This document shows positions 34,697 to 42,340 of a stretch of 64,000 nt of DNA, one piece after another (position 1 is the first letter of the stretch; every line of letters begins with the position of its first letter). The DNA comes from Paenibacillus macerans (GTDB taxonomy: Bacteria; Bacillota; Bacilli; Paenibacillales; Paenibacillaceae). The stretch spans positions 2,046,001-2,110,000 of the forward strand of contig NZ_UGSI01000001.1 in the NCBI RefSeq assembly GCF_900454495.1, read 5' to 3'. The notes under the pieces were generated by a model. The model saw nothing but the letters and a program-made list of their open reading frames with translations. It was not told the origin of the DNA and ran no database searches. Position numbers and translations under genes: made by a program.

Positions 34697-35221
34697 TCAA
34701 GTTAAAGAGATCCAATAACGTTGTATCTCAACTCCGCCGACGACCGCCTCGGAAGCCAAAATGCCGTTGTTTTTTTGAATCGCTTTTGCCGATCCGATAT
34801 TATCCTTGTCGCAAGTTAGCAAAGCGCGCGATATTCCCATTGATTTGGCATGGATTAATGCCTGTTTCAGAATCTCCGTGGCGTAACCCTTTTTTCTGGC
34901 CGAGGGTCTTATTCCATATCCGATGTGCCCGCCGATGTTAAGCAGGGAATCGTTTAGTCTGTGTCTGATATTTGCCGCGCCGACCACTCTCTCATGATCC
35001 TCAACAAGCCAAAACGTTGAACTGTTTACCGTCTTTCCATCTTCTACCGGGCCGTCCCTTAAAATGATTAATCGCTCCAGAAATGAACCAAAATCTTCGT
35101 AATCGAATCTCAGCACAAAAGGAACCAGCTTCTCTCCGGTTTCCTTCCATTCCTCGATCATTTCGATGTATTGGCTTTGATATGCTTTGGCCGGTTCAAT
35201 TAACGCGAGATTGTTCATCAT
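34697..35221 (-). CDS. GNAT-family N-acetyltransferase
   Basis: 174 residues from the ATG at 35221 (AAGGACGG upstream). The acetyl-CoA loop is YGIRPSARKKGYATEILKQAL and the following strand is ALLTCDKDNIGSAKAIQKNNG. RimJ/RimL-like or small-molecule acetyltransferase. The frame is open upstream to an ATG at 35254 that lies in the conserved TATAAT-leader motif, which is more likely untranslated. Confidence 0.8.
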   Translation of the reverse strand: MMNNLALIEPAKAYQSQYIEMIEEWKETGEKLVPFVLRFDYEDFGSFLERLIILRDGPVEDGKTVNSSTFWLVEDHERVVGAANIRHRLNDSLLNIGGHIGYGIRPSARKKGYATEILKQALIHAKSMGISRALLTCDKDNIGSAKAIQKNNGILASEAVVGGVEIQRYWISLT

Positions 35222-35242
35222 AAACCGTCCTTTCTTGTTCAA

Positions 35243-35265
35243 GGCTTCTTCCATGATTATACATC
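35243..35265 (-). promoter_or_regulatory. conserved TATAAT-leader motif, copy 2 (without terminator)
   Basis: Minus strand GATGTATAATCATGGAAGAAGC, the same bases as at 61840-61861, 22 bp before the acetyltransferase ATG. A promoter role for that gene is likely. Confidence 0.5.
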
Positions 35266-35284
35266 ACAAGACCGATGAGAAAAT

Positions 35285-35317
35285 AAACAAAAAAGCCAGG
35301 AGGCTAAAATCCTCCTG
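35285..35317 (-). terminator. rho-independent terminator
   Basis: CAGGAGG and CCTCCTG form a 7-bp stem with a 7-base loop, followed on the minus strand by GCTTTTTTGTTT. It ends the transcript of the small gene 35348-35515 and possibly glpX. Confidence 0.85.
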
Positions 35318-35347
35318 ACCCAATCCTATCATCCATCCCCCAATCCG

Positions 35348-35515
35348 CTAGTACAGCCGTTCCTCGCCCGTTTTCGGATTTTTAAAAGCGGAGCGGTAAT
35401 CGTGGGCGCTGAAATCTTCGGCAAATTCCGTATCGCTGTCCCCGGATTCCCGGGTTTTGTTGATTTCCGCCGTTTGGTCTTCTGCTTTGGCTTGCTGGTT
35501 GGGCTTATGATCCAT
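35348..35515 (-). CDS. small acidic hydrophilic protein (55 aa)
   Basis: CTAGGAGGTG precedes the ATG at 35515 at good distance. The product MDHKPNQQAKAEDQTAEINK... ends in FKNPKTGEERLY and is strongly hydrophilic, probably disordered. It is followed by a clear terminator, which supports a real gene. I do not recognise a family. Confidence 0.65.
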   Translation of the reverse strand: MDHKPNQQAKAEDQTAEINKTRESGDSDTEFAEDFSAHDYRSAFKNPKTGEERLY

Positions 35516-35599
35516 TCGAAAAAACACCTCCTAGGTTGCGATCTCTTCGCACTTTAGGATGCACTTTCCATTCCCGTTTATGCATAAAGGGGGGATTCG

Positions 35600-36604
35600 T
35601 CAGATCACCATGGCTCTATCGAATAAATCCCCATCGCGTCCGGCCTGCTCCGCAGGATGATGAACGGTTCGGATAAACCGCATCGTCCCGGTTTTGGCCC
35701 GCAGCACCATGGAATGCGTTTCGGCGCGCTGGTTCGTCAGGTCCCTTACCCCGCCCAAAAAATCTCCATTAGTTATGCCGGTTGCGGCAAAAATGACATC
35801 GTCGTTCCCCACCAGATCTTTCATCAATAATACCTGATTGGGGTCGGCAAGTCCCATCGCGATGCAGCGCTCGTATTGTACCTGGCCGTCCGGCATTAAC
35901 CGGCCCTGGAATTCGCCGCCCAAAGCTTTCAGCGCAGCAGCGGCCAACACGCCTTCCGGCGCGCCGCCCGAGCCAAGATAAAGATCGATGCCCGTTTCCG
36001 GAAAAGCGGGAGCCATCGCCCCGGCGACATCGCCATCGGGCAAAAGATTAATCCGCACACCGCACTCGCGCAGCGTGTCAATCAACGTTTGATGTCTCAC
36101 GCGGTCAAGCACCATTACGCTTAAATCGGATATTTTCTTCCCCAGCGTTTCGGCGGCTTTAGCTAACGTAACTTCCACAGGATCAAGCAAACTAAGCTTC
36201 CCTGCCAATGCAGGCCCTACTGCCAATTTTTCCATATACATGTCGGGCGCGTGCAGCAAATTGCCTTTCGGGGCGATCGCGATGACCGACAAAGCGTTGC
36301 TGAGGCCGTTTGCCACCAGCGAAGTGCCTTCCAGCGGATCCACCGCTACGTCAACCTCCACGCCATGCCAGTTCCCCACCTTCTCTCCGATGTACAGCAT
36401 CGGAGCCTCATCCATTTCGCCTTCGCCAATGACGACGGTTCCCTTAATGGATAAGGAGTCGAGCGTGCTTCTCATCGCCGAGGTTGCCGCATCGTCAGCG
36501 CTGGTCTTATCTCCTCTGCCAATCCATGGCGCCGATTGCAGCGCGGCCATTTCCGTAACGCGAACGACCGCCAACTCTAATTCACGGTTCAAACTAGTTT
36601 CCAC
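35600..36604 (-). CDS. glpX: class II fructose-1,6-bisphosphatase
   Basis: A 334-residue protein with the GlpX signatures GRGDKTSADDAATSAMR, GTVVIGEGEMDEAPMLYIGEKVG (metal-binding Glu) and AVDPLEGTSLVANG (metal-binding Asp/Glu), then LYLGSGGAPEGVLAAAALKALGG. It hydrolyses fructose-1,6-bisphosphate in gluconeogenesis. The start may be the GTG at 36604 or, with better spacing from AAAGGTGG, the TTG at 36592. Confidence 0.93.
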   Translation of the reverse strand: METSLNRELELAVVRVTEMAALQSAPWIGRGDKTSADDAATSAMRSTLDSLSIKGTVVIGEGEMDEAPMLYIGEKVGNWHGVEVDVAVDPLEGTSLVANGLSNALSVIAIAPKGNLLHAPDMYMEKLAVGPALAGKLSLLDPVEVTLAKAAETLGKKISDLSVMVLDRVRHQTLIDTLRECGVRINLLPDGDVAGAMAPAFPETGIDLYLGSGGAPEGVLAAAALKALGGEFQGRLMPDGQVQYERCIAMGLADPNQVLLMKDLVGNDDVIFAATGITNGDFLGGVRDLTNQRAETHSMVLRAKTGTMRFIRTVHHPAEQAGRDGDLFDRAMVI

Positions 36605-36852
36605 CTTTCTTTATCCATCAAGGTTTAGGTAATTTTTTGTAGTTCCACTATAATACGAATCAAGTCATTTAAGAAATTAATATATTTTACTGTGGATATA
36701 GATGAGATTTATAGACCCAAAGATCCGGGCTAATTGCCGCAGTTAAAAATTCGACAAAAAAAGGCCGCGGCCGAATCGTTATATAATTACTCGCGAATTG
36801 TCAATAGGCCGAAAAATATTGCCCTTGACTTTTCATAAAGGCCGTACGGGGC
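36605..36852. other. divergent intergenic region between glpX and the Hfq paralogue
   Basis: AT-rich. It contains upstream signals for both divergent genes, but no box on the glpX side is clear enough to assign. No gene. Confidence 0.4.
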
Positions 36853-36874
36853 TTGACAGCCGTGTGCTATATTT
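36853..36874 (+). promoter_or_regulatory. candidate promoter of the Hfq-like gene
   Basis: TGCTATATT at 36865-36873 is an extended -10 box. A TTGACA at 36853 is too close to serve as its -35 at normal spacing, so this assignment is tentative. Confidence 0.4.
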
Positions 36875-36930
36875 AAAGTGAGATTCCGCGGAAGAAGTCG
36901 TCTATTTTTAAGAAAGGAGAGGGATCAGAG

Positions 36931-37167
36931 ATGCTTGAAAATCGCGGGGACAAGGAGTTCGCTCAGGATCAACAATTATACTTCCTGTGGAAAGATCGGC
37001 GGGAATGTACGGTCATCACCAAAAATGGCGTCCCCCTCAAGGGAACGGTTGAATTATTCGATAAATATGTCATCTTGTTTCGCACGCTCTCCGGTAAACA
37101 GAGCATGATTTACAAACACGCATTATCCACGATCATTGCCGAACCTACAAATAAAACTACCAGTTAA
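36931..37167 (+). CDS. Hfq-like RNA chaperone (paralogue)
   Basis: AAAGGAGAGGG precedes the ATG; 78 residues, the usual Hfq length. Sm1 is seen in NGVPLKGTVELFDKYVILF, and the Sm2 hallmark is IYKHALSTI (normal YKHAIST). The N-terminal DQQLYFLWKDRRECTV replaces the usual QDxFLNxxRKExxxV, so the proximal face is diverged. It is not beside miaA or hflX, where the standard hfq normally lies, so this is probably a second, diverged copy. Confidence 0.75.
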   Translation: MLENRGDKEFAQDQQLYFLWKDRRECTVITKNGVPLKGTVELFDKYVILFRTLSGKQSMIYKHALSTIIAEPTNKTTS

Positions 37168-37195
37168 CTCTCTAACGAAACACAGGAGGCGTTCA

Positions 37196-37801
37196 ATGTT
37201 TCAGTACAGCAATCAAACTTATGAAGGAGTAAACTTTGGCACGCAAGATTTAAAATACGGCGAACTCATCGGCTGCACATTTAACCGCTGCTCATTTTCT
37301 AACGGATCACTGGACGAGATTGTGTCGGGCAACTGCCGTTTCGTGGAGTGCAATTTTCGCGGGGCGTCTTTAAACGGCTCCATTCATAAAGAATCCGCTT
37401 TTGTGAACTGCAACTTTCACGGCGCCGATCTGTTTGTTGCCAAATTCGACACATGCAAAATGACCGGTTCGGATTTTTCCGGCTGCCATATGGATGGGAT
37501 TACGATTCTGCAAGGTGATTGGTCCTATACAAATTTACGGCATGCCCGTCTGGTAAAACAGGACTTGCGTGGGGTTAAATTTTACGAAGCGGACTTGTCC
37601 GGAGCCAACCTGGAGAAAGCCGATTTAAGAGATTGCGATCTGACCATGGCCGTGCTTGCCAAAGCAAAACTGCAGGGTGCCGACATCCGGGGAGCCAACA
37701 TGGAAGGCGTGGATTTCAAGACCTTTGATGTTACCGGGTTAAAAATGGACAGGGAACAGTCCGTTTTGTTTTCGCTTTGTTACGGAGCCAAGATAGGTTA
37801 A
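37196..37801 (+). CDS. pentapeptide repeat protein
   Basis: CAGGAGGCG lies 7 bp before the ATG at 37196; 201 residues. Repeated A/C-(N/D)-(L/F)-x-x pentapeptides run through most of the length (CNFRGASLNG, CNFHGADLFV, ADLSGANLEKADLRDCDL, ADIRGANMEGVDF) and predict a right-handed beta-helix. Some members (Qnr, MfpA) protect gyrase; nothing here proves that. It lies 28 bp after the Hfq-like gene and probably shares its transcript. Confidence 0.88.
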   Translation: MFQYSNQTYEGVNFGTQDLKYGELIGCTFNRCSFSNGSLDEIVSGNCRFVECNFRGASLNGSIHKESAFVNCNFHGADLFVAKFDTCKMTGSDFSGCHMDGITILQGDWSYTNLRHARLVKQDLRGVKFYEADLSGANLEKADLRDCDLTMAVLAKAKLQGADIRGANMEGVDFKTFDVTGLKMDREQSVLFSLCYGAKIG

Positions 37802-37819
37802 ACTGGGGCAGCTAAAATT

Positions 37820-37845
37820 CCCCCGGGCGGCAAGGCCGCTGGGGG
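37820..37845. terminator. probable convergent terminator
   Basis: CCCCC-GGCGGC-AAG-GCCGC-GGGGG hairpin between the pentapeptide gene stop (37801) and the convergent HEAT-repeat gene. The T-rich tail is on the minus side (AATTTTAG). Confidence 0.5.
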
Positions 37846-37852
37846 TACAAGA

Positions 37853-38326
37853 TTAACGGTGCGCTCGATTTTCTATACGCTTCGGGAATGCCAGCCGCCT
37901 ACGGACGTTGGACCGGATATAGTAATCCCCATCGTTCTTATGCTGCCGCAGCAACCGTTCATAGACCTCCAGCAAGCGGGGATCGTTTCCCCCGCCGAGC
38001 GCTTGCAACGCGGTGTGTTGCACCCGGATTTCCGGGTCATCCAGCGCCTTCGCAAAATCCGCTATATGGGCGGCCTTCATTTTGGGGCTGGACCTCCCGG
38101 CCTGATAAACGGCCTGAACGCGAAAGTCTTGATGGGAATGCGTGAAAAAAGGCAGCAGCGGCAGCATTTCCACGCCGGCATCGTCCAACATGTACGCCAT
38201 AAAGCGGAACGCCTCCGGATTCGTTTCACGGGGCAGCAAATGGACGATCTCCGCGGTGAAGCTCCGCGCCCTTCCGGCATGAACCATTTTATGAATTGCA
38301 GCGCCGGCAGCCGCTTCCCTAATCAA
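37853..38326 (-). CDS. HEAT-repeat protein
   Basis: A 157-residue all-helical protein with repeats such as HQDFRVQAVYQAG, DPEIRVQHTALQALGGGNDPRLLEVYERLL and YIRSNVRRRL, as in HEAT/AlkD-like proteins. It starts 8 bp after the Sufu-domain gene and is probably co-transcribed. It lacks residues that would prove an alkyl-base glycosylase. Function unknown. Confidence 0.6.
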   Translation of the reverse strand: MIREAAAGAAIHKMVHAGRARSFTAEIVHLLPRETNPEAFRFMAYMLDDAGVEMLPLLPFFTHSHQDFRVQAVYQAGRSSPKMKAAHIADFAKALDDPEIRVQHTALQALGGGNDPRLLEVYERLLRQHKNDGDYYIRSNVRRRLAFPKRIENRAHR

Positions 38327-38333
38327 GCGCTCT

Positions 38334-39398
38334 CTATCCGATCGTCAAGACAACGTTCCCTTCCTGATCCTTGATATGCGTTTTTACGACTTGAATAACC
38401 ATTCCTTTTAACGAAGAAAGCTTAACCGTCGCTGCCTTCGGCTGCATTTGCCCGGCGAGTTCGGCGACGGACGCCTCGTCCAGCCGCAGCACAACCTCAT
38501 CTTCCCCGGCTTCGAATCCGGCCTGATCCCCCGGTTTCAGGACGACCTGGATTCCCTGGCCCACCAGAGTAAGATCCTTGCCCTTGAGGATCCGGCCCCG
38601 GATCAGCTTCCCGACAACCCCGGCCTGCTTCGCTCCAAGCGTAAGCGCAGCCGGCGTTTTGCCGAACAAGCGGTTTTTCCCCGGTTCCCAGGCGAGCTGA
38701 TCGACAAACAAAAAGCCGGTGCTCGAGCCGTCCCGCTCCATTCCGTTTTGCACCGCTTCAGCAATCGCCGGAACCTCCAGCACGGAATCGCGCGATAAAT
38801 CCGTGACGAGACCGGGCAGATGCCCCTCGCACGCCTTCAGCATCCCCCGCGTATTCCACGCCTGCATTGCCTCCAGCTCATCGCCCGTAATGCCGATCAT
38901 TTGCAGAAACTCGACCTTCCCGTTCGGCGTATCGATCTCCGGAAGCTCCGGGTCCCAGGTAAAAGCCAGCGCGGTCAGCTTCGTATCGTCGCCGGCACAG
39001 ATCGGACCGTTGGCATCCAAATAATCGCCTGCGCGGAACACATTTCCGCTTCTGAACACGTACCGCCCCATATTTTGCAGCAGATTCAGCGCCCAGGCCG
39101 GCGGCTCCTCCTCATCCTCCCCGCGCGTCAAGCGGAAGGTCAGCTCGAAGCCGTATCCACTGTACTCGGCATCCTCGGACTCCTTCCCGTACAGCTCGGA
39201 GAAACCGAAAGTGACAAAATGCCAATGCGGAACCGGCTTTTCCGCCTTATAGGCGCTGATCCCGTCCAGCGGGTCCGGACCTCCCAGCACATATTTAATC
39301 AGCGTGCCGTAATGCTTCGGCTCCTGATCCCCGTAAATCTGCTGCATTTGCGCCTCTATAGCGTCCCAGCCGGTCGTAACCACTTCTTCTTCGCTCAT
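38334..39398 (-). CDS. suppressor-of-fused (Sufu) domain protein
   Basis: TTGGAGGAAT precedes the ATG at 39398; 354 residues. The first half has the bacterial Sufu pattern GWDAIEAQMQQIYGDQEPKH, PVPHWHFVTFGFSELYGKES and GYGFELTFRLTRG. The second half is a longer beta-rich extension. Bacterial Sufu-domain proteins often act as immunity or effector-binding proteins, but no toxin is adjacent. The frame is open to 39461 without ribosome-site support. Confidence 0.82.
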   Translation of the reverse strand: MSEEEVVTTGWDAIEAQMQQIYGDQEPKHYGTLIKYVLGGPDPLDGISAYKAEKPVPHWHFVTFGFSELYGKESEDAEYSGYGFELTFRLTRGEDEEEPPAWALNLLQNMGRYVFRSGNVFRAGDYLDANGPICAGDDTKLTALAFTWDPELPEIDTPNGKVEFLQMIGITGDELEAMQAWNTRGMLKACEGHLPGLVTDLSRDSVLEVPAIAEAVQNGMERDGSSTGFLFVDQLAWEPGKNRLFGKTPAALTLGAKQAGVVGKLIRGRILKGKDLTLVGQGIQVVLKPGDQAGFEAGEDEVVLRLDEASVAELAGQMQPKAATVKLSSLKGMVIQVVKTHIKDQEGNVVLTIG

Positions 39399-39760
39399 GT
39401 TCGATTCCTCCAAAAATAAACTCGATTCCTTGAACGTCATTATGTATAAAGCCAAAATCAAGAGGCAGGATTCCCCGTTTTCCGCAGACGAACCCCAAAG
39501 AAGGAAGGGATTTCCATAGCCCGCTGATGTATCAGTATAAAGCTATACGCTATGTATAATCAATGAAAGCAATCGTACGGAACAAGAATAGCTCCCTTTG
39601 GCCTATCCCCGTTTAGTTCGTGTTCCCTATGTAAAATTCGTATCAGGCAGTTCCAACGGCTTAAGCTTGTGAAAAACCATGTTTTAGGATTACATGATAA
39701 ACCCTCCTCACTATTTCGGCCTATGCTTCTTTCTATCCCTTGTTGCTATTGTTCGCCCCT
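39399..39760. other. intergenic stretch without recognised features
   Basis: Expected to hold the Sufu gene promoter at its left and the 3' region of the RNA ligase gene at its right. A TATAAT occurs at about 39556 on the plus strand, but no plus-strand gene follows it. Confidence 0.35.
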
Positions 39761-40408
39761 TCAGCCCGCTTGACCGTCCGGGGCCAATCCGTTCGGCTCG
39801 ACCGGCTTGCTCAGCCAGTGCTCATCGGTTTGCACATGGTTTTGGCGCACGAACTTAGCGGCGGAACGTTTGAAGTCCTCATAGGCGAATGCCGAAGTCA
39901 GACGCACGACATATCCTTCCTGCTCGCCGCCGCAGCGCGACCGCTTCGTGTAGCACGCTTTGGCCGCCTCCTCGCTCCAGGGTCCGCGGTACAGGACAGG
40001 AACATGAGGAATGCCCAGCTTGGCCGCCCAAGCTTCGGTTTCATCCCAGGACAGGCAAATGTTGCGCTCGTTCCACACCGAAAAGAGCATGAAGTAGCCG
40101 GGCAAGGATGAATACGCCAGCGAATGTTTGGCGTACACGTTTTCCCCGCACAGCCGGTAACCGTCCGGGATCAGATAACGGATTCCCCCATGCAGCGTTT
40201 TGACGTAATGCCGGGAGGGATGGTCTTTGCTGTCCAGCGATCGGGCGTGCAGAAAATCCGCATACATCGTCGTATTTTCCCCGTCCATTTTCTCGGTGAT
40301 AACCACTTCCCGGCCGGCAAAATGCGCGGTGCTCCGCAATATTTTATCGTCGTCCGTATAGCTTCTCGACCAGGGCAGGTGCAGCGTTTTCGGATATTTC
40401 ATTCTCAT
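39761..40408 (-). CDS. RNA ligase-family protein
   Basis: A 215-residue protein. The nucleotidyltransferase motif I is TEKMDGENTTMY with the lysine that would take AMP. Later motifs are CGENVYAKHSLAY (motif III region), FMLFSVWNE (IIIa) and EGYVVRLTSAF (IV) with KFVRQ (V). It is shorter than T4 Rnl2 and matches stand-alone bacterial RNA ligases. It follows 18 bp after a kinase-HD protein, an arrangement that suggests RNA end-healing and sealing. Confidence 0.82.
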   Translation of the reverse strand: MRMKYPKTLHLPWSRSYTDDDKILRSTAHFAGREVVITEKMDGENTTMYADFLHARSLDSKDHPSRHYVKTLHGGIRYLIPDGYRLCGENVYAKHSLAYSSLPGYFMLFSVWNERNICLSWDETEAWAAKLGIPHVPVLYRGPWSEEAAKACYTKRSRCGGEQEGYVVRLTSAFAYEDFKRSAAKFVRQNHVQTDEHWLSKPVEPNGLAPDGQAG

Positions 40409-40426
40409 GGAAATCCCCTTTCTCTT

Positions 40427-41386
40427 CTATTTGCCGTACGTGTCCGCTTCCGCGAAGAAATACAGCTCCGCCAGCAGGTGCCCGCCCAGCAAATGATAAA
40501 TCCTGGACGCTCCACTATCCCCGCCGTGCAAAATCTCCATATGGAAGCTGACCATGTTTACGACGCGCAGAATAAAATCATCGTCATATCCCAGCTCCTT
40601 CAGCACATGGCAGGCGATCCCCGCCGATACATGCTCGTGGCCGTAATACGAATAATAGCCCCGGGCCGGCTTCCACACCTTGCAGAACGGTTTGCCCGCA
40701 TCATGGAACAGCGCCGCAAGCTGCATTTGAAGCAGAAATTCCCCTTCATAAAAGGCGTTGATATATTCCAGCACGGCGTAAGTGTGTTCGGACAGCGTTT
40801 TGGAATGGTGCGGATTCTCCTGATCATAACCGAGCATCGCCGCGAAATAAGGAGAAGCGCGCAGATACCCGAACAGCTCGTCATGGTCCGGTTTGCTTGC
40901 CAGCAGCCGCTCCAGTCCGGCCCTGTCCAGCTTTACGTCCGCTGGCGTGTGGACGAGATGCAAACGTTCGAAGCCTTCGCCCAGAACGGGAAATTCAAAG
41001 TTTTTGGCATACTTCTCCAGCACCTTGTCTTCGATCTTGCGTTTTCTCGCCCGAATCCTTTCCCTGGCGATCTCGTAAGGAGTGGCGCAGATATGGCATT
41101 CTACGGGGACATCCTTGAATTTTTGCAGAAATTGCACCCGCCGGTCCCGGCCGATATTGGTCGCGTCGAACACGACATTTCTTCCCGCCGCCAACGCTTG
41201 TTCGACCTCCGCGTGGGCCTGCTGAAACACCAGGTACGTGTTTTTTTGCCTGGCTTCGCTGCCGAACAATCTCTCCCGGATGGAATCCGTGGCCACCAGT
41301 ACGGCGCGGTGCCGCTTGCAACACTCCTTGGCATAATGGCTTTTGCCGCTGCCCGGAATGCCGGCCAGCATGTGTACGGTACTCAT
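40427..41386 (-). CDS. polynucleotide-kinase-like P-loop domain fused to an HD phosphohydrolase
   Basis: AGGAGGTG is 6 bp before the ATG at 41386; 319 residues. The N-terminal P-loop is MLAGIPGSGKSHYAKE with NVVFDATNIGRDRR, as in T4 Pnk-type kinases (about 1-150). The C-terminal HD domain (about 190-310) has LSEHTYAVLEYI, AALFHDAGKPFCK and HEHVSAG as metal ligands. By analogy to HD-Pnk enzymes it could heal RNA ends, the kinase adding a 5' phosphate and the HD domain removing 2',3' phosphates. The order kinase-HD is the reverse of HD-Pnk. Confidence 0.75.
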   Translation of the reverse strand: MSTVHMLAGIPGSGKSHYAKECCKRHRAVLVATDSIRERLFGSEARQKNTYLVFQQAHAEVEQALAAGRNVVFDATNIGRDRRVQFLQKFKDVPVECHICATPYEIARERIRARKRKIEDKVLEKYAKNFEFPVLGEGFERLHLVHTPADVKLDRAGLERLLASKPDHDELFGYLRASPYFAAMLGYDQENPHHSKTLSEHTYAVLEYINAFYEGEFLLQMQLAALFHDAGKPFCKVWKPARGYYSYYGHEHVSAGIACHVLKELGYDDDFILRVVNMVSFHMEILHGGDSGASRIYHLLGGHLLAELYFFAEADTYGK

Positions 41387-41471
41387 CGTCATCACCTCCT
41401 TTCAACATGTAATATGATGTATATGGCAAAAAGTTGCGGAATGTGTGCAAAATACGCCTATTTTCCCATAA

Positions 41472-41510
41472 CAAAAAGGCGGATAAATGCTATAAACGCA
41501 TTAATCCGCC
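41472..41510 (-). terminator. rho-independent terminator
   Basis: Minus strand: GGCGGAT-TA-ATGC pairs with GCAT-TT-ATCCGCC and is followed by TTTTTGTT. It ends the transcript of the ABC ATPase/MFS genes at 41546-43570. Confidence 0.85.
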
Positions 41511-41545
41511 GATAGGGAGCGAAGCCGTTTTATGCCCGGAACGCG

Positions 41546-42328
41546 CTACTGCACAAGCGACAGCCAGGCCCGCTGATTTCTCCAGTCGACCTGCACGGGG
41601 GTTTCGAATAAAGCCGACAACCGCTCGCCGTTAATCACCTCCGGGGTTCTTCCGGCGGCAAATATGCTGCCCCTGCGAAGCAGCAAGGTGTGCGTAAATT
41701 CAGGAAGTATCTCCTCCACATGATGCGTCACATACAAAAGCGTGGGCGCATCCTCCTGGTTCGCCAGTTTGGCGATCGCTTGCAGCAGCGATTCCCTGGA
41801 CAAAATGTCCAGTCCGTTGCAGGCTTCGTCCAAAATAAGCAGCTCCGGCGAAGCCATCAGCGCTCTGGCGATCAGGAGCTTTTGTTTTTCGCCTTGCGAA
41901 CAGGTTTGGTACCCGCGGTCGACGAGATGCCCGCAGCCGAGCGTTTCCATCAGGTGCACGGCTTTTTGAATATGCTCTTCCGCCGGCTTATCGAATAACC
42001 CGATCGATGCGTGCAGCCCGCTGATCACCAGATGCTGCGCTTTTTCGCCCGGGTGAATCCGTTCCTGAAAGGACGAGCTTACCCAGCCGATCCGTTTGCG
42101 CAGCTCCCGCAAATCGACCGCCCCGTATCTTTCCCCCAGCACGGAAATCTCTCCCTGCGTCGGCCAAAGATAGCCGGTGATCATATTCAGCAGCGTCGTT
42201 TTTCCCGAACCGTTCAATCCCAGGATCGCCCAATGCTCCCCTTTGCGGACCGTCCAGTTGATGTCTTTTAAAATGATTTTTTGCTCGCGTCTCCAAAGAA
42301 CGTCTTTGATCTCAATCCGATTAGTCAT
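41546..42328 (-). CDS. ABC transporter ATP-binding protein (YlmA-like)
   Basis: A 260-residue single ABC domain: Walker A GLNGSGKTT, signature SQGEKQKLLIARAL, Walker B ELLILDEACNGLD and the H-loop VTHHVEEI. It resembles Bacillus YlmA and the ModF/PhnC-like stand-alone group. No permease is adjacent; it follows an MFS gene by 12 bp. GGAGGAACTGG precedes the ATG. Confidence 0.85.
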   Translation of the reverse strand: MTNRIEIKDVLWRREQKIILKDINWTVRKGEHWAILGLNGSGKTTLLNMITGYLWPTQGEISVLGERYGAVDLRELRKRIGWVSSSFQERIHPGEKAQHLVISGLHASIGLFDKPAEEHIQKAVHLMETLGCGHLVDRGYQTCSQGEKQKLLIARALMASPELLILDEACNGLDILSRESLLQAIAKLANQEDAPTLLYVTHHVEEILPEFTHTLLLRRGSIFAAGRTPEVINGERLSALFETPVQVDWRNQRAWLSLVQ

Positions 42329-42340
42329 AACCAGTTCCTC

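Noticed and set aside
36826..36858. TTGACT and TTGACA boxes as -35 elements for the Hfq-like gene
   Set aside because: Neither is 16-18 bp from the TATATT box, so they do not form a normal promoter with it.
40124..41515. Long antisense open frame (463 codons) opposite the kinase-HD and ligase genes
   Set aside because: A shadow frame; it crosses the terminator and gene boundary and has no motif.
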